DNA of 13,927 bases from Bacteroidota bacterium (GCA_947457085.1 CANGUS010000018.1:1-13927); one strand, 5' to 3'. Positions 1-10,100 are shown, counted from the first letter of the stretch. Program-made: numbers and translations. Notes: generated by a model not told the origin, from the letters alone.

Positions 1-1916
1 ATTTTTAAGGTTTCTATATTTTGAGTATGTCGTTTTTTCTCTAATTCTTCGTTTTTTTCCAATATTTTTTTAACATACGCCTTTCTATTATCTTCATTAT
101 TGATAAGATAATTGAAATATTTATTCTGCTTTTCATAGACATTTTTCATGCCAGCGATTGCAGGTTTATTCGTTTTTATGTAATTGATCTCACTTAAATT
201 GTTATTGATAAAACCATACTTTGCTTGTTGGTTCAATAGTAATGATTCATTGTAAAGATTTTCTAGATTAATAGATGAGCTATTTAATTTTTTAAATGTT
301 TCATAATCTTTCACATTATCTTCTGTCCAATCGATTACTGTGGTATAATTTTTTTTCACTTTATCATACTCTGATAAGATATTTTCATAATTTTTAAAAT
401 ATTGTTTTTGCAAACTGTCTACTATTTCTGTTTTATAATAATATAATATAGATCGAAGATTTTTTACACTATCGTCAAAACTATCTTGCTTTCTGCTTCT
501 TGCCAGTGCTTCTTTTCTAAAAGAACTGTCTGTTTTTAGAATATATATTCTTAAATTTTCCAACACGGTTTGTTGTTCCTCTTGTAGGTTTCTAATAGCA
601 GATTTGGAGGTATTAATCAGGTTGGTATAATTTTCGATTCTTGTTTTTCGATTCGCAATACTATCTTTAAGTTTCACAACTTCTAATGCGTTTTCCTTTT
701 TTTCCGGTTTTTGAGTTTTAATTGTGTTCCATTTTGATACGGTGACTGATTTTTTAGCTTTCACTTCAGCTCCCAGCGTACTTAATTTTTTATTTCCAGC
801 AGTGATATTACTTTTTGCTTCGGCTATAAATTTGGTATTAACCGATGTAAATTGTTGTTTATACTTAATTACATCCGTTCTTTTTTCGTTGTTTACTTGT
901 TGCAATTCATTGTATTCTTTCCCAATTTCTAGTTTTTGTTTCATTAAATACTCTTTACAAGTACCGATTTCTTGGTTTCCTTTGCTGATTGCTTCCTCTT
1001 TTTCTTTCTTTTCAATATCTACATTCTTTAGTTTCTTATATTCTATATTGGCTAGAGATAAATGTTTTTTAGCTTTCATTTCAGTATAACGTGGGTTATA
1101 TTCAAATGTTCTGTCGGCGCATTCTAATATTTGTTGATCTTTATCCAATGCATTTATCACGCTGAGTTCTACTTTAAACTTACTGATTTCACTGTATTTT
1201 TCATTAAAGTATCGAATATCTTCTTCTGATTTTTCAAAGATAGATAAAGGCATGGTGGTATCAGTCAACTGCCATATTGGGTCTACTGGTATTTTACTTA
1301 GCCTAACTTCTTCTGGGTTTTGGAATAGGAAATCTGGATTGTAGTTTGGTACAAATTTTACTTTTGTGGAGGTATATAATTTCTTTTTATTGATTTTTTG
1401 TAATTGTTTTTTAAACCAACTTAAATCCATTTCAATATTTCCTGCGGCATTGTAAGCATCTACCAATTCCCATTTATTATTTACCAAGATAGCATTCCAT
1501 GCATGGTTAGGCTTATAAAACCCTGCCCCATTTTCATATAAATCATTTTTTTCGTATCCTTGAATTACTTGGCAGCGAATTCCTATGCTTTCACACATGG
1601 CTTTTATCAAGACCGCAAAATCGTCTGCATCTCCTTTTTTACTTTTTAAAATCTGATCGGGCGTTCTATCATATGCTATTTTCTGTTTGTTGTATCTATT
1701 TACATCCACTTGGATATAATGGCTTACCCAGTAAAAAATATTTTCTACTCTTTTTTGATCTTGATCGGCCGCATTGCAAATGTTTTCAGTCAATACATTT
1801 ACCTTTAATCTGTAGTTTAAAGGTAGGTAGTGATACGCAAATGTATCTTTAGATTGTGCGCTTAACAGGCTGGTAATCCAGAGTAATGAACATACAAACA
1901 GTATAGTTTTCTTCAT
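1..1916 (-). CDS. Secreted KY/CYK3-like transglutaminase-fold protein with long helical C-terminal region (partial, catalytic Cys absent)
   Basis: The frame is open from an ATG at 1916 to the window edge, giving 638 codons with the C-terminus missing. Residues 1-20 form a signal peptide ending LLSA before QSKD. Residues about 50-230 match the KY/CYK3 branch of the transglutaminase-like superfamily: the core GDADDFAVLIKAMCESIGI (residues 95-113), then NHAWN with His138, then WELVDAYNAAG with Asp153, and a typical downstream PVDPIWQL segment around Trp215. Active members have Gly-x-Cys-x-(D/G)-(Y/F) at the core. Here the Cys position is Ala97, so the triad lacks its nucleophile and the domain is probably a binding or structural module (inference). 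From about residue 230 to the edge the sequence is Lys/Glu/Asn-rich, helical and probably coiled-coil, with a possible TPR-like stretch near its start. The gene follows mnmG on the same strand after a 178-base gap and has its own promoter candidate. The ATG was chosen because it opens the signal peptide. Confidence 0.85.
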   Translation of the reverse strand, partial: MKKTILFVCSLLWITSLLSAQSKDTFAYHYLPLNYRLKVNVLTENICNAADQDQKRVENIFYWVSHYIQVDVNRYNKQKIAYDRTPDQILKSKKGDADDFAVLIKAMCESIGIRCQVIQGYEKNDLYENGAGFYKPNHAWNAILVNNKWELVDAYNAAGNIEMDLSWFKKQLQKINKKKLYTSTKVKFVPNYNPDFLFQNPEEVRLSKIPVDPIWQLTDTTMPLSIFEKSEEDIRYFNEKYSEISKFKVELSVINALDKDQQILECADRTFEYNPRYTEMKAKKHLSLANIEYKKLKNVDIEKKEKEEAISKGNQEIGTCKEYLMKQKLEIGKEYNELQQVNNEKRTDVIKYKQQFTSVNTKFIAEAKSNITAGNKKLSTLGAEVKAKKSVTVSKWNTIKTQKPEKKENALEVVKLKDSIANRKTRIENYTNLINTSKSAIRNLQEEQQTVLENLRIYILKTDSSFRKEALARSRKQDSFDDSVKNLRSILYYYKTEIVDSLQKQYFKNYENILSEYDKVKKNYTTVIDWTEDNVKDYETFKKLNSSSINLENLYNESLLLNQQAKYGFINNNLSEINYIKTNKPAIAGMKNVYEKQNKYFNYLINNEDNRKAYVKKILEKNEELEKKRHTQNIETLK

Positions 1917-1920
1917 CTTT

Positions 1921-1928
1921 CAAATATA
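1921..1928 (-). promoter_or_regulatory. Candidate Bacteroidota -7 element (TATATTTG) for the transglutaminase-like gene
   Basis: On the minus strand this reads TATATTTG, an exact match to the TAnnTTTG -7 consensus of Bacteroidota primary promoters. Only four bases (AAAG) separate it from the ATG at 1916, so transcription would start at or next to the start codon. I saw no clear -33 TTG at the usual spacing. The same octamer also occurs by chance inside the coding region at 12652-12659, so the match alone is not proof. Confidence 0.4.
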
Positions 1929-1942
1929 AAAATGTTTTTTAA

Positions 1943-1965
1943 ATTGTTTACTATTTTTAAACAAT
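1943..1965. repeat. Perfect 8-bp inverted repeat in the intergenic region
   Basis: ATTGTTTA and TAAACAAT are exact reverse complements separated by seven bases. Neither strand has a U-tract directly after the second arm, so it is not a classical terminator. It lies 15-37 bases upstream of the candidate -7 element of the minus-strand gene, where an operator could sit. The arms are AT-rich, so a chance origin is possible. Confidence 0.3.
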
Positions 1966-1998
1966 GTCTTCAATAAATTGTCACAGAAATCTTCTTTA

Positions 1999-2014
1999 TG
2001 TTTCACGTGGAACC
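1999..2014. promoter_or_regulatory. parS: parS-like ParB-binding site 1 (intergenic)
   Basis: The sequence TGTTTCACGTGGAACC matches 15 of 16 positions of the Bacillus-type parS consensus (TGTTNCACGTGAAACA, read here on the opposite strand); the last base differs. ParB dimers bind such 16-bp palindromes to nucleate the chromosome-partition complex. It lies 29 bases from site 2, start to start 44 bp, in the same orientation. Confidence 0.75.
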
Positions 2015-2042
2015 CAATTCCGGTTTCTATAATACATAGAAT

Positions 2043-2058
2043 TGTTTCACGTGGAACA
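2043..2058. promoter_or_regulatory. parS: parS-like ParB-binding site 2 (intergenic, exact consensus)
   Basis: TGTTTCACGTGGAACA is the exact reverse complement of TGTTCCACGTGAAACA, a perfect fit to the Bacillus parS consensus. It sits 37 bases beyond the mnmG stop codon, outside any gene, so it is free of coding constraint. With three other copies nearby it is unlikely to be chance. Confidence 0.85.
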
Positions 2059-2094
2059 AGCTATGAATTGATAAGCTATAAGGTTTATCTTAAC

Positions 2095-3957
2095 CTATCT
2101 ACCCATGTATACCATTAAGATTTGAATGTCGGTAGGATTTACACCGCTAATTCGTCCTGCTTGTCCTAAGGTAGTTGGTCTTATTTTAATAAACTTTTGT
2201 TTACCTTCAGATGAAAGAGATTTTACAGACTCATAATCAAAGTTCTCTGGTATTTTTAGTTCCTCTAAAGCTTGGGCTTTAGTCACGAGTTCTTTTTCTT
2301 TTTCAATATAGGATTCATATTTTAAATAGATTTCTACTTGTTCTATTGTTTCACGTGGAACGTCGTTGATTAAATTAGCCAACTCGCTGGAATATTCAGC
2401 CATTCCATTTAACGTGACTTGTGGTCGCAATAAAATTTTTAATGAATTTACTTTTTCTGCTAATTGAGTGGTGTCAATTGCATCGAAATAAGGCTTAATT
2501 TGATCTGGTTCAAAAGAGATTAATTTAAGTTTCCGTATAATTTCATCTACTTTTTCTTGTTTTTGTTTCACGTGTAACATTCGTTCTTCAGAGGCTAAGC
2601 CAATTTCATAACTGCGAGGTGTTAATCGCAAATCGGCATTGTCTTGACGAAGCAGGGTTCTGTATTCTGCTCTGGAAGTAAACATTCTGTATGGTTCGTC
2701 GGTTCCTTTGTTAATTAAATCATCAATCAAAACCCCGATATATGCTTCACTTCTACTCAAAGTAAAAGATTCTTTATTGTGTACATTTTGATGTGCGTTG
2801 ATACCGGCCATTAACCCTTGGCAAGCTGCTTCTTCATAACCTGTAGTACCATTTATTTGTCCTGCAAAAAATAAATTTTTAATCAACTTGGTCTCCAACG
2901 TATAGGTTAATTGGGTTGGTGGGAAATAATCATATTCAATGGCATATCCAGGTCGAAACATTTTTACATTCTCTAAACCAGGTATTAAATGCAAGGCTTT
3001 GTATTGCACATCTTCAGGTAAAGAGGTAGAAAAACCATTTAAATAGATCTCGTTGGTATTCCATCCTTCTGGCTCTACAAATAATTGATGACGATCTCTG
3101 TCTGCAAATCGACCGATTTTATCTTCAATACTTGGGCAATATCTTGGCCCTGTACCTTGTATTCTTCCTTGAAACATAGGTGATTTACCAAAGCCTGTTT
3201 TTAAAATTTCATGTACTGCATCATTGGTATAGGTAACATGACAAACCCGTTGAGAGGTTGGTTTATCGGTTTTTAAATAAGAAAAACCAACTACATCTTC
3301 ATCGCCACCTTGGATTTCCATTTTAGAATAATCAATGCTTCTACCATCTAAACGGGGAGGCGTTCCGGTTTTTAATCTATCCGATTCAAATCCCAATGAA
3401 ATTAATTGTTCGGTTATGCCTGTAGCTTTATTTTCTCCTATTCGACCACCGCCAAAGTTTTTTTCGCCAATATGAATTACGCCATTTAAAAATGTACCAT
3501 TGGTTAGTACCACCGATTTGGCTTTTATTTCGATATCTAAATTGGTTTTCACCCCTACTATTGCTCCATTTTCAATTAATAATCCGGTTACTGAATCTTG
3601 CCAGATATCTAAATTTGCTGTATTTTCTAATATTTCACGCCATGTAGCAGCAAATAAATGTCGATCGTTTTGTGTACGCGGACTCCACATTGCTGGTCCT
3701 TTCGATTTGTTGAGCATTCTAAACTGCAACATTGATTTGTCGGAAACTATACCAGAAAAACCACCCAAAGCATCAATTTCTCGAACAATTTGTCCTTTAG
3801 CAATTCCTCCCATAGCTGGGTTACAACTCATTTGTGCAATGGTTTGCATATTCATGGTAATCATCAAGGTTTTAGAACCTAAATTAGCAGCAGCGGCGGC
3901 GGCTTCACATCCTGCATGGCCAGCGCCTACTACAATTACATCGTATATTGGAAACAT
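2095..3957 (-). CDS. mnmG: tRNA uridine-5-carboxymethylaminomethyl modification enzyme MnmG (GidA)
   Basis: MnmG is the cytosolic FAD protein that, with the GTPase MnmE, installs the carboxymethylaminomethyl group on wobble U34 of certain tRNAs using methylene-tetrahydrofolate and NADH. At 620 residues it is full length for the family. The dinucleotide-binding motif GAGHAGCEAA is at residues 11-20. The catalytic cysteines correspond to Cys45 in MSCNPAMGG (E. coli Cys47) and Cys274 in GPRYCPSIEDK (E. coli Cys277), the first GidA signature. The C-terminal AGRISGVNPTDIQILMVYM stretch, the MnmE-contacting end, is intact. The ATG at 3957 is the first start after an in-frame stop at 3979-3981 and gives the usual short N-terminus before YDVIVVGAG. 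The gene is divergent from the giant adhesin gene. Two parS-like sites lie inside its reading frame. MnmE, MnmG's usual partner, is not in the window. Confidence 0.98.
   Translation of the reverse strand: MFPIYDVIVVGAGHAGCEAAAAAANLGSKTLMITMNMQTIAQMSCNPAMGGIAKGQIVREIDALGGFSGIVSDKSMLQFRMLNKSKGPAMWSPRTQNDRHLFAATWREILENTANLDIWQDSVTGLLIENGAIVGVKTNLDIEIKAKSVVLTNGTFLNGVIHIGEKNFGGGRIGENKATGITEQLISLGFESDRLKTGTPPRLDGRSIDYSKMEIQGGDEDVVGFSYLKTDKPTSQRVCHVTYTNDAVHEILKTGFGKSPMFQGRIQGTGPRYCPSIEDKIGRFADRDRHQLFVEPEGWNTNEIYLNGFSTSLPEDVQYKALHLIPGLENVKMFRPGYAIEYDYFPPTQLTYTLETKLIKNLFFAGQINGTTGYEEAACQGLMAGINAHQNVHNKESFTLSRSEAYIGVLIDDLINKGTDEPYRMFTSRAEYRTLLRQDNADLRLTPRSYEIGLASEERMLHVKQKQEKVDEIIRKLKLISFEPDQIKPYFDAIDTTQLAEKVNSLKILLRPQVTLNGMAEYSSELANLINDVPRETIEQVEIYLKYESYIEKEKELVTKAQALEELKIPENFDYESVKSLSSEGKQKFIKIRPTTLGQAGRISGVNPTDIQILMVYMGR
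2347..2362. promoter_or_regulatory. parS: parS-like ParB-binding site 3 (inside mnmG)
   Basis: TGTTTCACGTGGAACG matches 15 of 16 parS consensus positions; only the terminal base differs. On the mnmG strand it encodes the VPRET segment near residues 533-537. It has the same orientation as the other three sites. Confidence 0.75.
2564..2579. promoter_or_regulatory. parS: parS-like ParB-binding site 4 (inside mnmG, exact consensus)
   Basis: TGTTTCACGTGTAACA is the reverse complement of TGTTACACGTGAAACA, an exact match to the Bacillus-type consensus with its one variable base. On the mnmG strand it encodes the LHVKQ segment around residues 460-464. It differs from the other three copies at the variable position, so the copies are not a simple recent duplication. 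Confidence 0.8.
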
Positions 3958-3962
3958 AATTG

Positions 3963-3970
3963 CAAATATA
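3963..3970 (-). promoter_or_regulatory. Candidate Bacteroidota -7 element (TATATTTG) for mnmG
   Basis: On the minus strand the octamer TATATTTG fits the TAnnTTTG consensus exactly and is followed by CAATT and then the mnmG ATG. The predicted transcription start falls at or within a few bases of the start codon, implying a leaderless or near-leaderless mRNA. I do not see a -33 TTG at the standard distance, so this rests on the -7 element and position alone. Confidence 0.4.
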
Positions 3971-4121
3971 CTTGTAACTTATGGCTTGTGGGGTTGTGAG
4001 CCTGTTATTTTTTTCCGTGATTTAATTATTAATTCTATTAAACATTTTAAATAAATCTAAATTATTAACTAACTTTATCCCAAGTAAAATGAGATTGGCA
4101 TTATTTTGGCTAAGTATTAAC

Positions 4122-4129
4122 TGATTTTG
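4122..4129 (+). promoter_or_regulatory. Weak candidate -7 element for the giant adhesin gene
   Basis: TGATTTTG matches seven of eight positions of TAnnTTTG and ends 17 bases before the ATG at 4147. TTG triplets at 4095-4097 and 4106-4108 do not have the usual spacing for a -33 element. The whole divergent region 3958-4146 is 189 bases and holds no other signal I can name. Low confidence. Confidence 0.22.
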
Positions 4130-4146
4130 TTTAAAAACGGATTAGC

Positions 4147-7100
4147 ATGATTAAAATTTTATTCAACAAATGGGTGGTTTTAATTGTAATGTGTTTCATT
4201 AATGCAATTCAATTATTTGCACAAGTGAATATTGTAAATACGAATAATCCCACAGTTTTAGCACAAAAAATAGTTGGATCGGGTGTTGAAATTACCAATG
4301 CAACAGTTTTATGCAATAACAATCAATCAGGGACTTTCACAGTTACATCTTCAACTTTAGGAATGAACGAAGGAATTGTATTAACTACAGGGTATGCCTC
4401 CGTTAATTTGCCAGCAACGGGTGTAAATGGACTACAAAGTAATTTAGCTACATTCAATCAGGGGACTGGAGGAGATGCAGATTTGACTATTTTATCAGGT
4501 ACGGCTACCAATGATCGCTGTGTTTTGGAATTCGATTTTAAAGCAGACGGAGATTCTATATTTTTTGATTATAAATTTGGTTCAGAAGAGTATCCTGTTT
4601 TTAATTGCACTAATTACAATGATGTGTTTGGTTTTTTTATTACCGGACCAGGATATCCTACCCCTACTAATATTGCACTAGTGCCAGGCACTAATATTCC
4701 TGTAGCTATCAATTCGGTTAATAATGGAGTACTTTCAACGGGTGCTAATATTGCTAATTGCAATAACATGGGACCAGGTTCTCCATTTACAAATTTATAC
4801 ATTAATAACACGGGCAGTACAACCCTTACTTATGATGGTTTTACAAAAATATTTAATGCAAAGGCGGCTACGCAACCCTGCGCAACATATCATCTAAAGT
4901 TAGCCATTGCCGATGGTTTTGATCATATTTTTGATTCAGGTGTTTTTATAAAATCAGGTAGTTTAAATTCTAATACTTATTATTTTACAGTACAAACCGA
5001 TTCAGTAAATGGAAACATTCCTTGCGTATACGAAGGATGCAGTCCCGCACAATTAAAAATACATCGCAAAAATTTTCAATCACAAGTAAATTTTGATACT
5101 GCTACAGTGGTTATTACAGGAACCGCTGCCAATGGCGTAGATTACCCAATTCTTCAAACAGATTATTATTTTTCAAATTCAGTCAATGATTCGATAGAAA
5201 ATATTGTTATTAGTCCATTTAACGATTTAATAACAGAAGGTACAGAAACTCTAAAATTAGTTTTAAAAAATAAATGTGGAACGCAAGTAGATAGTATCAC
5301 AATTGAAATAAAAGATCCGCCAAAGTTTTCAGTATTCAATAGCGATACAACGATTTGTGAAGGCGAAAGTGTTTTAATAAATGGGGTTCAAGACCCAGGA
5401 TTAAATTTTAACTGGAATCCTACCACAGGGGTTTCTAATTCTACCCTATTAAATTCTATATTAACCCCTACAGCAACCACTTCATATGTCCTCACGGCTA
5501 CTTATGGCAATTGTGTTCCAATAAAAGACACTGTAAATGTAATTGTAAATCCCAATCCCAATATCACATTAACTCCAACCAATATTGTGTGTAATGGGGT
5601 AAATAATGGATCAATCCTTTCTACAGCCACAGGCAATGCACCGATCACTTTTTTATTAGGCCCAACAAATACTTCATTGGTAGGCTCTCCTGCTACATTT
5701 TTAAATTTAGCAGCAGGAGTTTATACGATTACGGCCACCTCGAGTGTAGGTTGTTCGCAAACATCCACAACAACTATTGCAGAGCCAACACCGCTGAATT
5801 GGCTGAATACAACCTCACAAAATGTAAGCTGTTTGTCTACCAACAATGGAGAAATACATACATTCGCATCAGGGGGCACAGGCTTATTATCCTATCATTT
5901 AATGCCAGGAAATTTGACAAACACGACAGGTAATTTTACCTCTCTGAGTGCAGGCAATTATACTATACAAGCTACGGATGCGAATGGATGCAGTCAAATG
6001 ACATCGATTACTGTTAATCAAACAACAGGATTAAATTGGAATCTATTTTCAAAAACAAGTGCAAGTTGTAATGGAAATCCTATAGGAACAGTAACTGCCA
6101 ATGCATCCGGTGGAATAGGAATGATTACCTATACGTTGAATCCTGGAACAATATCCAATACCACAGGCAATTTTACAAATTTAGCACCTGGAACATATAC
6201 CGTCACTGCAACAGATGCTATTACTTGTTTTGCAACATCAGCAGTAGTGATCACTCCAACAATTTTATTAAATATATCTTCCTCAACAATCACAAATCCA
6301 CTGTGCAATGGAGCAACTACTGGAAGTATTACTATTACTGCAGCAGGAGGAACCCCTACTTATTTATTTACATTAAATCCGGGTTCAATAATAAATACAT
6401 CAGGCATTTTCAACAACTTGATAGCTGGGGTTTATACAGTAACAGTAATGGATGCTAATAATTGTACCAATACATCTAGTGTTACGATTACTCAACCAAC
6501 ACCCATTGTGATCAGTAATCCAACGAAAGTAAATCCAACATGTAATCAACCCAATATTGGATCAATAGCAATAAATGCATCCGGTGGAAGTCCATCATTA
6601 TCTTATAAATTGAATGCCCTTCCTTATCAAACAAGCAATTCATTTACTAACTTATCATCCGGAACCTACACCATCACAGTAAAAGATGCCAATGGTTGTA
6701 CGAAAACAAGTCTGGTATCATTGAGTATCACCAATACACCATTATTAACTAATAGCACCTTGGCCAATACTTGTTTATCCAATGTGGACACGATAATCGT
6801 TCTTGCTTCCAATGGATTGGCTCCTTATACCTACAGTTTACAGCCTGGTAATTTAAGTAATAACATCGGTACTTTTCCTAATATTAGCACGGGTATTTAT
6901 ACAGTTTCAGTAATCGATGCCAATGGATGCACCAACAGTTTGGTTTTATCTTTAGAACCACCTCCAGGGCTGAGTTGGGCAAATTTAAAAGCAACCAATA
7001 TACCATGCAGTGGAGTGGGTTTGGGTAGTTTGAATTGTCTTGCTGCATTGGGTACACCACCATATACTTACCAACTTAGTCCTACAAATATTACCAATAC

Positions 7101-10100
7101 TACCGGCATTTTCAATAATTTACCATTAAATAGTTATACCATTACGGCAAGCGATATTTTAGGATGCACAACGAGTTCAATTGTAAATATTTCAGTTTCA
7201 CCTCCATTAAATTTCAATACAGTTGTAAAAACGGATATACTTTGTAGTGGAAATAATACAGGATCAATGACCTTGACAGCATCTGGTGGATCGGGATTTA
7301 ATTTATATACTTTATTACCCAATAATATCAATAGTGCTACAGGAATTTTTTCGGCATTAACAGCTGGCACATACACTGTAAAAGTCGCAGATGCTTCAAG
7401 CTGCAGTGCAACGACTATCGTTCAAATTACCGAACCATCCATGGTAGTATTTAGTTCGATTAATTCAGTAATTCCAACTTGCTCACCAGGAAGTGATGGA
7501 AAATTAATAATTAACGCAATTGGAGGGATTCCACCTTATACTTACCAATTAAATGCAGGATTTTCTCAAACCAATAATACATTCAGTGGTTTAAATAATG
7601 GAAATTATATTGTCACTATTAAAGATGCCAACAATTGTACTAAAACAAGCTTATATAATTTAGCTAATCCTAACCTACCCAGTGTAACTTCAGTAAATGT
7701 AAATCAAGTTACCTGTGCAGGAAATAACAATGGTAGTATCACAACGATTGTAGCAGGTGGAACAGCTCCAATCAATTACACCATAAATCCAGGAGGTTTA
7801 AACAATACAACTGGTATTTTTGATTCACTACCTATAAATAATTATATTGTAAGTATTGTAGATGCAAATAATTGTACCGCAGCCACAGTAGCTACTATTC
7901 AACAGACATCAGTATTAACATGGAATACACCCTCTATTACGCAAGTATCATGTAATGGTTTAGCCAATGGTAAAATTGTTCAAACGGCAACAGGTGGAAA
8001 TGGAGTGATAACCTATGTAACAACACCTGGGAATATATCCAATACAACTGGGACTTTTATTGGATTGTTGCCCAATACATATACGATTACAGCTACGGAT
8101 GCGAATGGATGTTCAAAAACAACTACAGCCCTAATTACACAACCCCTTCTATTTAATTGGAATACATTTTCAAAAACAAATGCACCATGTTTTAATACTG
8201 CAAGTGGTATTATCAATGCAAGTGCTGTAGGAGGTACAAGCCCTGTAACATTTTTTGTAAATCCAGGGAACATATCCAATGCTACGGGTTTATTTAATAC
8301 CCTTTTGGCAAATACATATACTGTAATTGCTACGGATGCCAATGGTTGTAGCGTTTCATCGACTACAACGATTACGCAACCAAGTACGGCATTCAATTTT
8401 ACTCAAATACAAAATACAATACCAACCTGTAACCCAGGAAATAATGCTACAATAACCACAGCTGTTACTGGCGGTGTGCCTAATTATTTATATTCTATCA
8501 ATGGCGGACTCAATCAAACATCTCCTGTTTTTGTAGGGATTGGAGTTTCTACCTACACCATTAAAGTAACAGACGCTGCAGGTTGTAGCATAACATCTTC
8601 ATTAGTTGTATCCAATCCATCATCTCCTATTATTTCAAATGTAGTAAGCAATAATGTATTGTGCTATGGAAATAATACTGGAAATATGGTTGTTACTGCT
8701 TCAGGGGGAACGGGTACATTAACTTACAACCTAAATCCAGGAAATAGTATGAATTCAACGGGTGTTTATAATAATTTAGGCATCAATAATTATACAGTCA
8801 TTGTTGCAGATGCAAATAATTGTAGTGCAACTACGAATATAACTATTTCTCAACCTCCAATATTTAAATGGGATTCGGTAAATAAAAGAGATGTGCCTTG
8901 TTTTGGTGGGTTTGGAGGATTAGTAACCAGCTCGGCATCAGGAGGTGCAGGTGGAGTTATTTATACACTCTTACCCAATAATACGTCAAATACTATTGGA
9001 ACATTTTTAAATTTAGGAATTGGTCAATATACAATTATTGCAGTTGATTCAAATGGTTGTCAATTAACATCTAATTTTACTATTAATCAATCACCCCAAA
9101 TAATTTGGAGTAACCCTTCAATAGTAAATCCAATATGTTTTGGGGATAGCACAGGAACCATACAAGTAACGGCTAGTGGTGGCGCTGGAAATTTTATTTA
9201 TAAAATTCAACCTATAAATATTACCAACACAACGGGAACTTTTACCAATTTAGCAGCTGGCATATATACCATTACCGCAAAAGATGCGAACTCTTGTACA
9301 ATTACAACTGCCATTACCATTAATGCGCCTCCACAAATAATATTAAGTAATGCGATTACTAATAATGCGACATGTAATCCAGGTTGCGATGGTAGTGTAG
9401 TCCTTTCAACTTCTGGTGGAAATGGCATTTATACTTATTCAATCAACAATGCTACTTTTCAATCTTCCAATCAATTTACTAATTTATGCGCAGGGGTTTA
9501 TACTGTATTTATAAAAGATAGTAATCATTGCAAAGGCAGTGGAATATTTAGCATTACAACAGTAACGGGTCCTAATCAAATAACTGCAAACAATACGAAT
9601 GTAAGTTGTTATGGAGGGAATAATGGAAGTACCATCATTTCATCAATCGGTGGAACGGGTGTTATGACTTATCAAATATTACCGACCTCAATAGCTAATA
9701 CAAATGGTACATTTTTAAACTTAGTAGCAGGAAATTATACCATATCGGCTACCGATGTGAACGGATGTACTATTCAAACCACCGTAGTAATTACACAACC
9801 GCCGTTGCTTCAATTCAATAGCCTTACTATTGATTCTGCTAAATGTTTTAATGTTGCCAATGGAAGCATTATAGCTCCTGTATCTGGAGGCACAATGCCT
9901 ATCAATTATTCGATATTACCGACAGGAACATTTGTAGCACCTAATTCATTTACTAATTTATTGGGAAATATAACCTATACAATAACGGCAATAGATGCAA
10001 AATTATGTAGCACTTCAACAACAGTTTATGTAGGACAGCCCAATGCGATTACGATTACTACTTTACAAAATACGCCCGTTACCTGTAATGGCCAAAGTAA

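Noticed and set aside
724..1089. 121-codon plus-strand open frame, Phe/Ser-rich and hydrophobic
   Set aside because: It is the antisense of the Lys/Glu-rich helical part of the transglutaminase-like gene; such sequence yields Phe/Leu/Ser-rich shadow frames.
1914..1916. Calling the minus-strand gene an active transglutaminase or cysteine protease
   Set aside because: The residue at the nucleophile position is Ala97, verified codon by codon, so activity cannot be assumed.
2001..2057. CACGTG palindromes as E-box-like transcription operators
   Set aside because: The conserved match extends to the full 16-bp parS consensus in four copies, including inside a coding region, which fits ParB binding better than a promoter operator.
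3500..4054. 184-codon open frame on the plus strand opposite the mnmG start
   Set aside because: It overlaps mnmG antisense over most of its length, has no recognisable domain, and its tail is only the AT-rich intergenic region.
4075..4083. TTATCCCAA as a possible DnaA box, which with parS could suggest oriC in the 3958-4146 region
   Set aside because: It has two mismatches to TTATCCACA and stands alone; no DnaA-box cluster or unwinding element is evident, so no origin is called.
8013..8396. 127-codon minus-strand open frame, with similar ones at 4614-4811, 7134-7376 and 9207-9428
   Set aside because: All lie antisense to the SprB repeats and recur because the repeats recur; none has a promoter, start context or family resemblance.
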